NCBI GenBank assembly: GCA_910575245.1
Contig: CAJTEN010000003.1
Location: 186,001-250,000, forward strand
DNA from: Clostridia bacterium
Lineage (GTDB): Bacteria; Bacillota; Clostridia; Lachnospirales; Lachnospiraceae
DNA: 64,000 bases
Reading direction: 5' to 3'
The translations under genes and the position numbers were made by a program. The notes beneath the pieces were generated by a model. It did not search any database. It was given only the letters and a program-made list of their open reading frames with translations, and had not been told where the DNA came from. Of the stretch, positions 16,621-25,579 are shown one piece after another. Within the stretch, counting starts at the first letter, position 1, and each line of letters begins with the position of its first letter.

Positions 16621-18363
16621 CTAAGCCCGCATATCAAAAGACGTTCTGCTGAGTACAGAAATATTCTTATCCTGACTCAGGATCGTCTGCATAATACTCG
16701 CATTCTTCTCTTCATCCTCTTCTTTTACCTGAAATTGTGCCTTCAGAGTGTAGCCTCTTCCGGCCAGCCTTTCATCCAGGAGAGAGATATGCTGTTCGAT
16801 CAAGTCCAGTGAACTCTCATCCTGCAGTGTAAAATTGGTATTCACTTTATTATGCTGCATTGTCACATAAACATCCATAGCCCCCAGATGTTCCATGTCC
16901 AGATGCAGAAGTGCACTCACATTGCCATCCTTAGCCGCCAGATTTTTCTTGTTCGTATATACATAGAGATCACCGTGGGCGTGATTACCGGCCATTTTAA
17001 GAGGCAGCTGAATATAGGCAAACATATGATTCATCTGATTCATAAAGTCTACATTATTCTGCAGATTCTGTGCGCTTCTGGCCACAGGCGCATCTGCTTT
17101 TCCCGCCGTCTGGACCGCCTCATTCAGACGCATGCTCTGTTCCCTTATTCGCTCATACAGCTGCTCCACCTTACGCGGATCGGCGACTTCCCGCGGTTCG
17201 ATCAGCCACTGCCTTTCCACCTCTGCCCGAAGCAGACCTTCAAATTCCTTTCCGCCGAAAAGCCTTTCCAGAACATGGGAGGGCATCTCTCCGGCTCCCG
17301 GCATAAGATTCCGGATCAGTGACAGCACCTCTTTGGCCGACACCTCTCCGTTCCTGATCTGCCCTGCCGTATACTCCTCCACGCCCAACTCCCGCAGCAT
17401 ATCTCCCAGGGACCGCCATTGGCTGTCCGTAAGCGCCGGATCCTGTCCTGACGGCCGCATCTCCTGTGCCTCTGCCCCTTCCTTCATCTCCGTAAGCTGC
17501 AAATCATCCAAACCGGCATCCTGCATCTGTGCATGTAAAAGCTTTGTGGCATCAGCCTGCCCAGCCTCATTCTCTGCACCCTTCTGTATCACGGCTTCGG
17601 CCATACCTGCTTCCGTAAAGATATCCAGTACGCTTTCATAAAAAGCATAGGCCTGGCTGACCCTTCCTTCCCCCATCAGCTCATGGAAAATCTCCGGAAG
17701 TTCCTGCGCGATCATCTCGGCGCTGCCAAGCAGCTGGTGACCGGCATTCTGATACTGTTCAAATTGTTCGATATTTGCTTCTGTAATGGAAAGCCCCAGC
17801 CGGATCATCTGTATGACAGTGGCCGGATCCTGCGTCGGAAATTCCAGCAGCTGTCTGCTGACATTTAAGATCGTGTCCCTGTCGATAGGCATCCCTTCTT
17901 CCATCATTCTGGCTACCATCTCTATATTTTCGGCAGTTTCCGGCAATCCTGCCGCTCCCAGAGCCCGCAGGATCGTCGCCTGATTTGCCATGTTGGCATA
18001 CAGCGGAGCCAGGGAGAGCACCGCACCATTGTTCGTCTTTACCTCAAAACTCATATTCTGTCCCAAAGCCAGGCTGATACTCTGCTCGATCCTTGCATTA
18101 ATCAGCAGATCCTGACTTAATGCGATCTGCACCGTACTACCGTTCCTGCTGATGACAGCCCCCTGGATCGTCTGTCCCGGCAGCAGATTTCTGATGTCGT
18201 TCTGCAGTCTGTAGCTTTTCTCCCCTTTAGACATGGACTCAACCGCCTTAACGGTGTCATTCGCCTTGATATTCTGATCATTCCGTTTAAAAATACTTGC
18301 AAGATTCAATCTCTGCACCCCCACATTGCCGCCGTCAAACAGGAAGCTCTTGCTTCCCGGCAT
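16621..18363 (-). CDS. FliK-like hook-length-control-type protein (YlqG-like)
   Basis: About 580 residues, hydrophilic, no signal peptide. The N-terminal and middle parts are Gln/Ala/Glu-rich and variable. The last 170 residues match the FliK C-terminal hook domain (IQLPLKMAGNHAHGDLYVYTNKK, LLHLDMEHLGAMDVYVTM, LLDERLAGRGYTLKAQF). FliK normally contacts the FlhB tail to switch export specificity, and a FlhB-tail homologue follows directly. No Shine-Dalgarno precedes the ATG at 18363 (or GTG at 18366), which lies about 10 bases after the rnhB stop; translational coupling is likely. Confidence 0.8.
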   Translation of the reverse strand: MPGSKSFLFDGGNVGVQRLNLASIFKRNDQNIKANDTVKAVESMSKGEKSYRLQNDIRNLLPGQTIQGAVISRNGSTVQIALSQDLLINARIEQSISLALGQNMSFEVKTNNGAVLSLAPLYANMANQATILRALGAAGLPETAENIEMVARMMEEGMPIDRDTILNVSRQLLEFPTQDPATVIQMIRLGLSITEANIEQFEQYQNAGHQLLGSAEMIAQELPEIFHELMGEGRVSQAYAFYESVLDIFTEAGMAEAVIQKGAENEAGQADATKLLHAQMQDAGLDDLQLTEMKEGAEAQEMRPSGQDPALTDSQWRSLGDMLRELGVEEYTAGQIRNGEVSAKEVLSLIRNLMPGAGEMPSHVLERLFGGKEFEGLLRAEVERQWLIEPREVADPRKVEQLYERIREQSMRLNEAVQTAGKADAPVARSAQNLQNNVDFMNQMNHMFAYIQLPLKMAGNHAHGDLYVYTNKKNLAAKDGNVSALLHLDMEHLGAMDVYVTMQHNKVNTNFTLQDESSLDLIEQHISLLDERLAGRGYTLKAQFQVKEEDEEKNASIMQTILSQDKNISVLSRTSFDMRA

Positions 18364-18372
18364 CACTTCATG

Positions 18373-19155
18373 TCATATGGCGGGCGCCGCCTGCATCTGA
18401 CAGAAGTGAGTTATAAATGTTCTCCTGTGTATCGGACAGGGTCCATACTTCTTCAGTGCCTCCACATGCGCCTGCGCCCCGTATCCTTTATTGGAGGCAA
18501 ATCCATATTCCGGATAAACTTCATCGTACAAAACCATAAGCCGGTCTCTTGTCACTTTGGCAATGATACTGGCCGCACCGATGGAAATACTCTTGGTATC
18601 TCCCTTGATAATCGGTACTTGTCGTATCTCTACCTGCGGAATGGTAACCGCATCGTTAAGAAGCAGATCCGGCGCAGGCGTCAGCTTACCGATTGCCTCC
18701 CGCATAGCTTCATAAGTGGCCTGCAAAATATTGATCTCGTCAATCCGTTCTGGTGTACTGTATCCGATACCTGTCGAGACCGCCCGTTCCATAATAATAT
18801 CATATAGTTCCTCTCTCTTTTTTTCGGACAGTTTCTTGGAATCATTAATATAGAGAATGTCGCAATCCTTCGGCAGAATGACGGCGCCGGCCACCACCGG
18901 GCCGGCCAGCGGCCCGCGGCCCACCTCATCGATTCCGCAGATATGCTGATAAACCGCATACTCCCGTTCGTATTTCTTAAGCGCTTCGCTTCGCGCCACT
19001 TCCTTCTCATAGGCAGACAGCCGCTTCCTGCCCTTTTCCACGGCAGCACGCACACCTGCGCGTCCGTCCTTCTCATACTGCATAAACAAAACAGGCAGTT
19101 CTTCTATCTTTGCTGCCTGTAGCTTCTCTCTGATCTCTCTGATTCCCTCTGCCAT
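18373..19155 (-). CDS. rnhB: ribonuclease HII
   Basis: Removes RNA from RNA-DNA hybrids and single ribonucleotides. 260 residues. The catalytic block GIDEVGRGPLAGPVVAGAV has Asp 76 and Glu 77, another Asp is in LLNDAV near 168, and SIGAASIIAKVTRD follows. An N-terminal extension of about 70 residues is usual for Gram-positive enzymes. The start at 19155 follows GGAG; the open frame upstream overlaps lepB and lacks a site. Confidence 0.95.
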   Translation of the reverse strand: MAEGIREIREKLQAAKIEELPVLFMQYEKDGRAGVRAAVEKGRKRLSAYEKEVARSEALKKYEREYAVYQHICGIDEVGRGPLAGPVVAGAVILPKDCDILYINDSKKLSEKKREELYDIIMERAVSTGIGYSTPERIDEINILQATYEAMREAIGKLTPAPDLLLNDAVTIPQVEIRQVPIIKGDTKSISIGAASIIAKVTRDRLMVLYDEVYPEYGFASNKGYGAQAHVEALKKYGPCPIHRRTFITHFCQMQAAPAI

Positions 19156-19204
19156 ACTTACATCTCCATGTCTTCTCAGACACAAATTCCTATAAAAACC
19201 CTTA

Positions 19205-19744
19205 TCACCTGTGTTCGATAAATCCGAATTTGTCAAAAGGCCAGATGCGGAGCCAGGCCCTTCCGATGATTTCCTCCCTCGTGACATTTCCCACGGAAGG
19301 ATCTCTGCTGTCGGTACTGTTGTTCCGGTTATCTCCCATCAGAAAATATTCGTCATCCCCCAGTTCGATCTCTTCGTAGGCTCTTCCCGGATTCTGAATG
19401 ACCTCCTTTCCGTATTCTTCCTGCAGGATCTCCCCATTGATCAGGATATTCCCTTCTTCGTCGATCCTGATCGTCTCACCCGGCAGCCCGATAACCCTTT
19501 TAATATAATAAGTATTCTCTTCATACCGGAACGGAAATACGACAATATCGAATCGTTCCGGATCATGAAAATGATAGCTTATCTTATCCACGATCAGATT
19601 ATCTTCGCTGCTCAATTTCGGTTCCATAGAGCTTCCCAGCACCTGCGTCCGCTGTCCAACAAAATGAATCACCAGATAAACGGCACACAGGACAAACAAT
19701 ATGTACAGACTGGTGCTCAATATTTCTTTCAGTACTTTTTTCAT
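19205..19744 (-). CDS. lepB: signal peptidase I (first copy)
   Basis: Membrane-bound protease that removes signal peptides from exported proteins. 179 residues: one N-terminal membrane segment (10-30), catalytic Ser 39 in GSSMEP, Lys 82 in YYIKRVIGLPG, and the box GDNRNNSTDSR. It lies between rbgA and rnhB, with a second signal peptidase gene beyond rbgA. Confidence 0.95.
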   Translation of the reverse strand: MKKVLKEILSTSLYILFVLCAVYLVIHFVGQRTQVLGSSMEPKLSSEDNLIVDKISYHFHDPERFDIVVFPFRYEENTYYIKRVIGLPGETIRIDEEGNILINGEILQEEYGKEVIQNPGRAYEEIELGDDEYFLMGDNRNNSTDSRDPSVGNVTREEIIGRAWLRIWPFDKFGFIEHR

Positions 19745-19780
19745 TCCGTCTCGTCCCCATTCTTTGTCTCTCTTATTTCT

Positions 19781-20623
19781 TCACGGCAGTTCCAATGTAA
19801 TCCGCCCCATCCGGCCGCTTCTGAAATCATCCATCACAACGAAGGCGGCCTTCTCATAATCCTCCTCCTGCCCTCTTTTATAACATTTACGGACCTCACA
19901 GACATGCTGCAATACCGATAATGGCGTCTCATCACCCTGCCCGATCTGATACCGCTCAAATAAGGGTTCCCTGTAATGAAGCAAAAGATAGGAAATCAGA
20001 TCTGACGCAAGCTCTGTCATCTGCAGAATCTCATCATTCATGGATCCAGTCAACGCCAGATTCCGGCCGACTTCTTCACTGTCAAATTTCGGCCACAGAA
20101 TACCCGGTGTATCCAGAAGCTCCAGCTCCTTATTCAGCCTGATCCACTGCTTCCCCTTCGTAACACCCGGCTTATTACCGGTTTTGGTACAGGCCTTGCC
20201 GGCAAAGGAATTGATAAAGGTGGATTTCCCCACATTCGGGATTCCCACCACGATAGCCCTCACAGGACGATTTCTGATTCCGCGTCTCCGGTCACGTTCT
20301 ATCTTCTCCTTACATGCTTCCCTGACCATTCCCTGAATTGCCTTAAGCCCCTTCCCGCTTCTGGCATTGATCTCCAGAACATGAAAGTCCTGCTTCCGAA
20401 AATACTCCATCCAGAGCTTATTGGCCCTTTCATCCGCAAGATCCGATTTGTTTAACAGGATCAGCCTTGCTTTATTCTTACCCAGTTCGTCTATATCCGG
20501 ATTTCTGCTGCTGAGCGGAATCCTGGCATCGATCAATTCTATTACCAGATCGATCAGGCTGATGTTCTCCTGCATCATGCGTTTCGCCTTGGTCATATGT
20601 CCCGGATACCATTGATATCTCAT
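19781..20623 (-). CDS. rbgA: ribosome biogenesis GTPase RbgA (YlqF)
   Basis: Circularly permuted GTPase required for late 50S assembly. 280 residues. The G4 motif NKSD (58-61) comes before G1 GIPNVGKS (127-134) and G3 DTPG (171-174), the hallmark order. The N-terminus WYPGHMTKAKR is typical of the family. It is flanked by the two lepB genes. Confidence 0.96.
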   Translation of the reverse strand: MRYQWYPGHMTKAKRMMQENISLIDLVIELIDARIPLSSRNPDIDELGKNKARLILLNKSDLADERANKLWMEYFRKQDFHVLEINARSGKGLKAIQGMVREACKEKIERDRRRGIRNRPVRAIVVGIPNVGKSTFINSFAGKACTKTGNKPGVTKGKQWIRLNKELELLDTPGILWPKFDSEEVGRNLALTGSMNDEILQMTELASDLISYLLLHYREPLFERYQIGQGDETPLSVLQHVCEVRKCYKRGQEEDYEKAAFVVMDDFRSGRMGRITLELP

Positions 20624-20682
20624 CGTTTTCTGTCCTCTCCCGCAGATTCCCTGCCCTCTGCCGCGTCAGCAGCAGCTGCCTG

Positions 20683-21267
20683 CTACTCGATCAATCCCAT
20701 TCCTTCATCTTCTGTTCCCATATGAAACCATGCCTTGCCGATAATCGTATCCTTATTGACGGCGCCGATATTTCCGGAACGGCTGTCCTCGCTGCTGTTT
20801 CGGTTATCTCCCAGCACAAAGAACTCATCCACTGCCAGCTCCAGTTCATTCTGTGCGATACCGGCATCTATCATCTTATCCAATTCTTCCGACTCTTCCA
20901 GAAGAATACCGTCGATGTAAACCCTGCCTTCCTTGATTTGTATCGTCTCACCCGGCAGTCCTACAACCCTTTTGACATAATAATGGGAATTCTGGTTCCC
21001 ATTGGGCAGAAAAACGATCACATCTCCGCGTTTCGGGGTAGAAAGTCTGTACATAATACGATTCATCAGTATCCTCTGGCCGTTATATAGTGTAGGTTCC
21101 ATGGAATCCCCGATCACACTGGTACACATTCCAATCGAAAAGACAATCACAAACGCCAGGAAAACGGCTACCACTCCGCCTACGATCATCTCCATAATAT
21201 CTTTCAGGAGACGGGAGTTCAGTTTGTTCTTTTTCTGATAAAAAGTTAATCCCTTTCTTCTTGCCAC
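20683..21267 (-). CDS. lepB: signal peptidase I (second copy)
   Basis: 194 residues with a basic cytoplasmic N-terminus, one membrane segment (about 28-50), catalytic Ser 55 in GDSMEP, Lys 99 in YYVKRVVGLPG, and GDNRNSSEDSR. It differs clearly from the copy at 19205 (for example in the region before the conserved GDNRN box), so it is an old paralogue rather than a recent duplication. It is the first gene after the promoter at 21335-21364. Confidence 0.95.
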   Translation of the reverse strand: MARRKGLTFYQKKNKLNSRLLKDIMEMIVGGVVAVFLAFVIVFSIGMCTSVIGDSMEPTLYNGQRILMNRIMYRLSTPKRGDVIVFLPNGNQNSHYYVKRVVGLPGETIQIKEGRVYIDGILLEESEELDKMIDAGIAQNELELAVDEFFVLGDNRNSSEDSRSGNIGAVNKDTIIGKAWFHMGTEDEGMGLIE

Positions 21268-21334
21268 ACCATTTTCCTCTTATAGTATATGATCAAACTA
21301 TGCATTCCTGATACATAGTTTCTAAACCTTTCCT

Positions 21335-21364
21335 AGTATATCACAGATAAAGTCTATTGTTCAA
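21335..21364 (-). promoter_or_regulatory. promoter of the lepB-rbgA-lepB-rnhB operon
   Basis: On the minus strand: TTGAAC (21359-21364), 18-base spacer, TATACT (21335-21340), 68 bases before the second-copy lepB gene. It gives this cluster its own start where it is separated from rplS. Confidence 0.75.
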
Positions 21365-21434
21365 CTGTAATCTGGAATGGGCAGAGTAACAGGGCCGTGA
21401 ATAGTAACCGCCGAAGACTGAACTGTTACATGTT

Positions 21435-21464
21435 ACAAGGGCTCCCCTTCCGGAAAGCCCTTGT
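21435..21464 (-). terminator. hairpin after the sugar-transport operon
   Basis: Nine-base stem ACAAGGGCT/AGCCCTTGT with a 12-base loop, 23 bases after the small membrane-protein gene. No clear T-tract follows, so it may be a weak terminator or an mRNA 3' end stabiliser. Confidence 0.5.
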
Positions 21465-21487
21465 CCTGTTAAATGCATTATATTCGC

Positions 21488-21694
21488 TTAAAACACATGC
21501 TGCGCTTTCAATACGCCGAACAGGATCACTGCCACAAGCGCGACCACGCACAACAGAATAAATCGATCCAGCGACCGGATGGAAATATCCGGCAGCTGCT
21601 CATAGATCCCTTCAAACACACTGCCCCGCGCGGCCTTCTGATTATATTCTGTGTTTTCTGCTCCTTCCGGCTCCTTCTTCTGCTCCTCTGCCAT
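21488..21694 (-). CDS. small single-pass membrane protein of the mgl operon
   Basis: 68 residues: a hydrophilic Glu/Lys/Gln-rich N-terminus (MAEEQKKEPEG) and one C-terminal membrane segment (FILLCVVALVAVILFGVLKA). The ATG at 21694 follows AAAGGA at 9-base spacing; ATGs further upstream (21703, 21736) do not fit that site. It starts about 70 bases after mglC on the same strand. I do not recognise a family. A role as a small accessory of the transporter is only inferred from position. Confidence 0.65.
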   Translation of the reverse strand: MAEEQKKEPEGAENTEYNQKAARGSVFEGIYEQLPDISIRSLDRFILLCVVALVAVILFGVLKAQHVF

Positions 21695-21763
21695 GACTTG
21701 CATTCCTTTCATGTTCAAACTCTTCCTGAGCGCCAACCGGGCACCGCCGGCCGTCTCCTGCTC

Positions 21764-22747
21764 TTATTTCTTCTGCAGATATTTTCTAAGGTCAAGTGCC
21801 ACCGCAATGACGATAACAAGACCCTGGGCAATATATGTATAAGCCGGATCCACACCGAGGAACTGAAGACAGATCTTCAGAATCTCAAAAACCAATACAC
21901 CGATCAGAATACCGCCCACACGGCCCACACCGCCGTTGGCGGATACACCGCCGATGGTACATGCCGCAATGGCTTCCAGCTCATAGCCGTTACCGGTTGC
22001 TGTGGAAGCGCCGCCTGCTTTCGCACCTACCAGAAAGCCTGCCAATGCGTACATACATCCTGCCAGAATATAGATACGGATCAGTGAGCCTCTGACATTG
22101 ACACCCGCAACCTGCGCTGCACTCTCATTGCCGCCGATTGCATACATATACTTTCCGTGACGGGTCTTGTTGTACAGAAACCAAAAATAAGCTCCGATCA
22201 CTACCGCAAAAATCATCAGATAAGGGATCGGCCCGATGGAACCGCTGGCAACCGTCAGATAGCTGGTTTTGTAGCCGCCCATAGGCTGATTGTTGGTGAT
22301 CAGGGAACAAAGACCATAGATGATCGTCTGCATACCCAGGGTTGCAATGAAAGGCGGAACCTTCAGGATTGATACTACAACACCATTGATACCTCCGAAG
22401 AATCCCATGATAACCATAACGATGATAAGTGCCACAGGCCACGGAATATCAGGCATCCACGGCAGCATACGTGCAGAGTAGTCAATACTCTGCAGAAGCA
22501 TGGCTGAAAGACACGCCGCCAAGCCCACTGCACGTCCGGCTGACAGGTCCGTGCCCTTGGTAATCAGACAGCCGGACACACCGCAGGCAATGATGAATCT
22601 GGGAGATACATTTACAACCAGGTTCTTAAAATTGTTTGTCGTAAAGAAATTCTGCGTCGTAAGTCCTGTCAGAATAGCCAGCAGCACGATCAGAATGATG
22701 ATTGCATTATTGGATATAAATTTTTTGATATTGAATGTCTTCTCCAT
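21764..22747 (-). CDS. mglC: galactose/methyl-galactoside-type ABC transporter permease
   Basis: 327 residues with eight to ten hydrophobic segments. The conserved cytoplasmic loop YAIGGNESAAQVAGVNV and the block ACTIGGVSANGGVGRVGGILIGVLVFEIL belong to the ribose/galactose (CUT2) permease family. It would form the homodimeric channel for the sugar delivered by MglB and powered by MglA. It lies 17 bases after mglA. Confidence 0.92.
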   Translation of the reverse strand: MEKTFNIKKFISNNAIIILIVLLAILTGLTTQNFFTTNNFKNLVVNVSPRFIIACGVSGCLITKGTDLSAGRAVGLAACLSAMLLQSIDYSARMLPWMPDIPWPVALIIVMVIMGFFGGINGVVVSILKVPPFIATLGMQTIIYGLCSLITNNQPMGGYKTSYLTVASGSIGPIPYLMIFAVVIGAYFWFLYNKTRHGKYMYAIGGNESAAQVAGVNVRGSLIRIYILAGCMYALAGFLVGAKAGGASTATGNGYELEAIAACTIGGVSANGGVGRVGGILIGVLVFEILKICLQFLGVDPAYTYIAQGLVIVIAVALDLRKYLQKK

Positions 22748-22764
22748 GATAGCTTTCTCCCTCC

Positions 22765-24273
22765 TTATTCAAACCGGGTTGCCAGTGCCATGATATTTTC
22801 CTGATTCGCCTCGTTTCCGTCGATAAAACCTGTCATCCGGCCGTCACACATAACCATGATCCGGTCCGACATACCGATGAGCTCACTCATTTCGGACGAA
22901 ATCATAATGATACTCTTACCCTGTTTGGCCATCTCGGCAATAATACAGTAAATCTCGTATTTGGCTCCCACATCGATACCGCGTGTAGGCTCATCCATAA
23001 TAAAAACATCCGGACTGTTAGCCAGCCAGCGGCTGATCAGCACCTTCTGCTGGTTTCCACCCGAAAGTGACTGGATCTGTGTCTTGGAAGATGGTGTCTT
23101 GATAGACAGCTTCGCTACATTCTCCTGCACCAGTTTTTCAATCTTGGAGTCATTCAGCATGAATCCGCCGATCAGATACTGATTCAAGGATGCAATGGAA
23201 ACATTATCCGCGATGGACAGTACGCCCAGGATTCCTGTGGCACGCCGGTCTTCCGTCAGCATGGCAATGCCATTGTTGATGGCATCCTTGGGCTGATTGA
23301 TCCTGATTTCCTGTCCTTTGTATGTAATTCTTCCGGCTGTATGGCTGCGAAGCCCAAACAGGCCTTCCATTAATTCTGTACGCTGTGCTCCGACCAGACC
23401 CGCCACACCCAGGATCTCACCCTTCCGCAGCTGGAAGGAAACATGTCTGAAACTCTTGGGATTGATGGATGTAAAATCCTCCACTTCAAAGACCACCTCA
23501 CCGGGCACATTCTCACGGACAGGATATAATTCAGAAAGCTCCCGTCCTACCATCTTGGTGATAATAAAATCCGTGGTGAGTTCTTTGGCAGACCAGGTTC
23601 CGATATACTGGCCATCTCTCATGATGGTAACTTCATCGCTGATCCGCAGGATCTCGTCCATCTTATGGCTGATATAGACGATAGATACGCCTTTGCCGCG
23701 AAGCTCATTGATTATGGTAAATAAAGCCTCTACCTCCGCTGACGTCAAAGACGAGGTGGGTTCATCCAGAATCAGAACCTTACAGTCAGCCGAAACCGCT
23801 TTTGCAATCTCAACCAGCTGCATCTGGGATACCGACAGGCTTCCCAGTTTTGCCCTTGGGTCAAAATTCAAATGGACTTCTTCCAACACTCTGGCTGCAT
23901 CCTCATACATTTTATCATGATCGATCACGGTCACCGGCCCCAGCTTCTTAACCGGATACCGCCCAACATAAATATTCTCGCCGATACTCCTCTCCGGAAT
24001 CGGCTGCAGTTCCTGATGCACCATGGCGATACCACGGTTCAAGGCATCCAGCGGACCTTTGATCTGGACTTTTTCTCCTTCATAGATCACTTCCCCCTCA
24101 TCCATGTGATAGATACCGAACATACACTTCATCAGGGTGGATTTACCGGCACCGTTCTCACCCATCAGGGCGTGAACCGTACCCGGACGCAGATTTAACT
24201 GCGCTCCGTTCAGCGCCTTAACACCTGGAAATGTTTTCACAACATCATGCATTTCCAAACGATACTCTGACAA
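22765..24273 (-). CDS. mglA: galactose/methyl-galactoside-type ABC transporter ATPase
   Basis: 503 residues with two ABC domains, as in CUT2 importers. The first has Walker A GENGAGKS, signature LSVSQMQ and Walker B LILDEPTSSL. The second has a degenerate Walker A region (GLVGAQRTEL) but a full signature LSGGNQQK and FIMDEPTRG, typical for the family. The best start is TTG at 24273, nine bases after AAGGGGG. It gives MSEYRLEMHDVVKTFPGVKAL, which fits MglA N-termini. The ATG-initiated alternatives are far upstream or internal. Confidence 0.92.
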   Translation of the reverse strand: MSEYRLEMHDVVKTFPGVKALNGAQLNLRPGTVHALMGENGAGKSTLMKCMFGIYHMDEGEVIYEGEKVQIKGPLDALNRGIAMVHQELQPIPERSIGENIYVGRYPVKKLGPVTVIDHDKMYEDAARVLEEVHLNFDPRAKLGSLSVSQMQLVEIAKAVSADCKVLILDEPTSSLTSAEVEALFTIINELRGKGVSIVYISHKMDEILRISDEVTIMRDGQYIGTWSAKELTTDFIITKMVGRELSELYPVRENVPGEVVFEVEDFTSINPKSFRHVSFQLRKGEILGVAGLVGAQRTELMEGLFGLRSHTAGRITYKGQEIRINQPKDAINNGIAMLTEDRRATGILGVLSIADNVSIASLNQYLIGGFMLNDSKIEKLVQENVAKLSIKTPSSKTQIQSLSGGNQQKVLISRWLANSPDVFIMDEPTRGIDVGAKYEIYCIIAEMAKQGKSIIMISSEMSELIGMSDRIMVMCDGRMTGFIDGNEANQENIMALATRFE

Positions 24274-24310
24274 ATTGACAACCCCCTTTATTTTCGAATC
24301 ATAAGATATT

Positions 24311-24350
24311 AGAAAGAAGTGCATGCGCCAATGCACACGCACTTCTTTCT
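24311..24350 (-). repeat. mglB-mglA intergenic hairpin
   Basis: A perfect 12-base inverted repeat AGAAAGAAGTGC/GCACTTCTTTCT with a 16-base centre, directly after the binding-protein gene. There is no T-tract. Such hairpins often stabilise the binding-protein message and lower read-through into the ATPase and permease genes. Confidence 0.7.
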
Positions 24351-24385
24351 GATTTATACCTCTCTGCTATTATGGAGTATTCTGA

Positions 24386-25519
24386 TTACTGGAAATCAGC
24401 TACATTATCCGGAGTTACCTTCACGTAATCAACATAGATGGACTGCTCGCCGGCTGCATACGTCTTGCCGCCTAACAGATCTTCCATAGCCTGGACAGCG
24501 CCCTCTGCCTGACCCTGTGCGTCATTCAGGACAGTACCTGTCATATTGCCGCCTGCAACTTCATTCAGTGCCGCATCCAGAGCATCTACACCTACCAGAT
24601 AGATATCTTCATTAACGGTACGGCCTGCCGCCTGAATTGCCTGCAGTGCGCCGATTGCCATATCATCGTTATTGCAGAAGATTACTTCGATATCTTCGCC
24701 GAACTTAGCCAAGTCATTCTGTGCGATCTCCTGGCCCTTATTACGATCCCAGTCACCACGCTGAAGGTCAAGCTCTTCCACTTCAATCCCTGCGTCTGTC
24801 AATGCCTTTACAGAGAACTCGGTACGATACTGTGCATCGATATTCTCAGGATCTCCCTGGATCATAATATAAGATACTTTGCCGTCGCCATTGATATCAC
24901 CCTGATTCTCGGTATCCAGGATCAGCTCGCCCTGCATGGTTCCGGACTGACGTGCATCACATCCTACATATACCAGCTTGTCATATGCGCTCATCTGGTC
25001 TGCAGTAGGCTCACGGTTGATCAGTACAGTAGGTACATCTGCATCCTTTACTGTAGCAATGATCTGGTCTGCAGCGGATGTCATAACCGGATTGATAATC
25101 AGTGCGTCAACTTTCTGCGCGATGAAATTGTTGATCTGGTTGTTCTGCTCAGCCTGATCGTTCTTACCATCCATAAAAGTTACGGTATAGCCTTTACCTT
25201 CCAGGATCTCCTGCAGCGCATTACGATAAGTAGTCATAAATGCATCATCAAACTTATAAATGCAGACGCCGATGTTTCCGCCTTCGCCAACCACTGCTTC
25301 TGCTGCGTCAGCTGCCTCATCTGCAGCCTCCGTTGCTGCATCGGCGGTATCATCCGCTGCTTCTGTCTCCTCCGGTGTTTCCGCTGCGTCTTCTACCGGC
25401 GTTTCTGCCTCAGCCGGTGCTGCTTCCTGAGCCGGTGCATCGCTGCCGCCGCATGCAGTCATGGAAAATACCATTGCAGATGCCAATACTGCTGCAATCA
25501 CTTTCTTGTTCAATTTCAT
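24386..25519 (-). CDS. mglB: galactose/glucose-type ABC transporter substrate-binding lipoprotein
   Basis: 377 residues. Lipoprotein signal peptide with lipobox MTAC (Cys 23). An acidic Ala/Glu/Asp-rich tether spans about 24-78. The rest is a type I periplasmic-binding fold. The loop DINGDGKVSYIM (208-219) matches the calcium-binding loop of galactose-binding protein, and CNNDDMAIGALQAIQ and GVDALDAAL match its sugar cleft. The start at 25519 follows GAGGAGG. It is the first gene of mglBAC, with its own promoter. Glucose or galactose is the likely ligand, unproven. Confidence 0.93.
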   Translation of the reverse strand: MKLNKKVIAAVLASAMVFSMTACGGSDAPAQEAAPAEAETPVEDAAETPEETEAADDTADAATEAADEAADAAEAVVGEGGNIGVCIYKFDDAFMTTYRNALQEILEGKGYTVTFMDGKNDQAEQNNQINNFIAQKVDALIINPVMTSAADQIIATVKDADVPTVLINREPTADQMSAYDKLVYVGCDARQSGTMQGELILDTENQGDINGDGKVSYIMIQGDPENIDAQYRTEFSVKALTDAGIEVEELDLQRGDWDRNKGQEIAQNDLAKFGEDIEVIFCNNDDMAIGALQAIQAAGRTVNEDIYLVGVDALDAALNEVAGGNMTGTVLNDAQGQAEGAVQAMEDLLGGKTYAAGEQSIYVDYVKVTPDNVADFQ

Positions 25520-25548
25520 AGTAATAAATCCTCCTCTTGCTCTGCCCG

Positions 25549-25564
25549 TTTTGGGCGCTTTCAT
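25549..25564 (-). promoter_or_regulatory. candidate cre (CcpA) site in the mglB leader
   Basis: ATGAAAGCGCCCAAAA on the minus strand fits the catabolite-response consensus WTGNAANCGNWNNCAW with two mismatches in the second half. It lies just downstream of the -10, where CcpA usually blocks transcription. Confidence 0.4.
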
Positions 25565-25579
25565 CATTTCAGGCCATAC

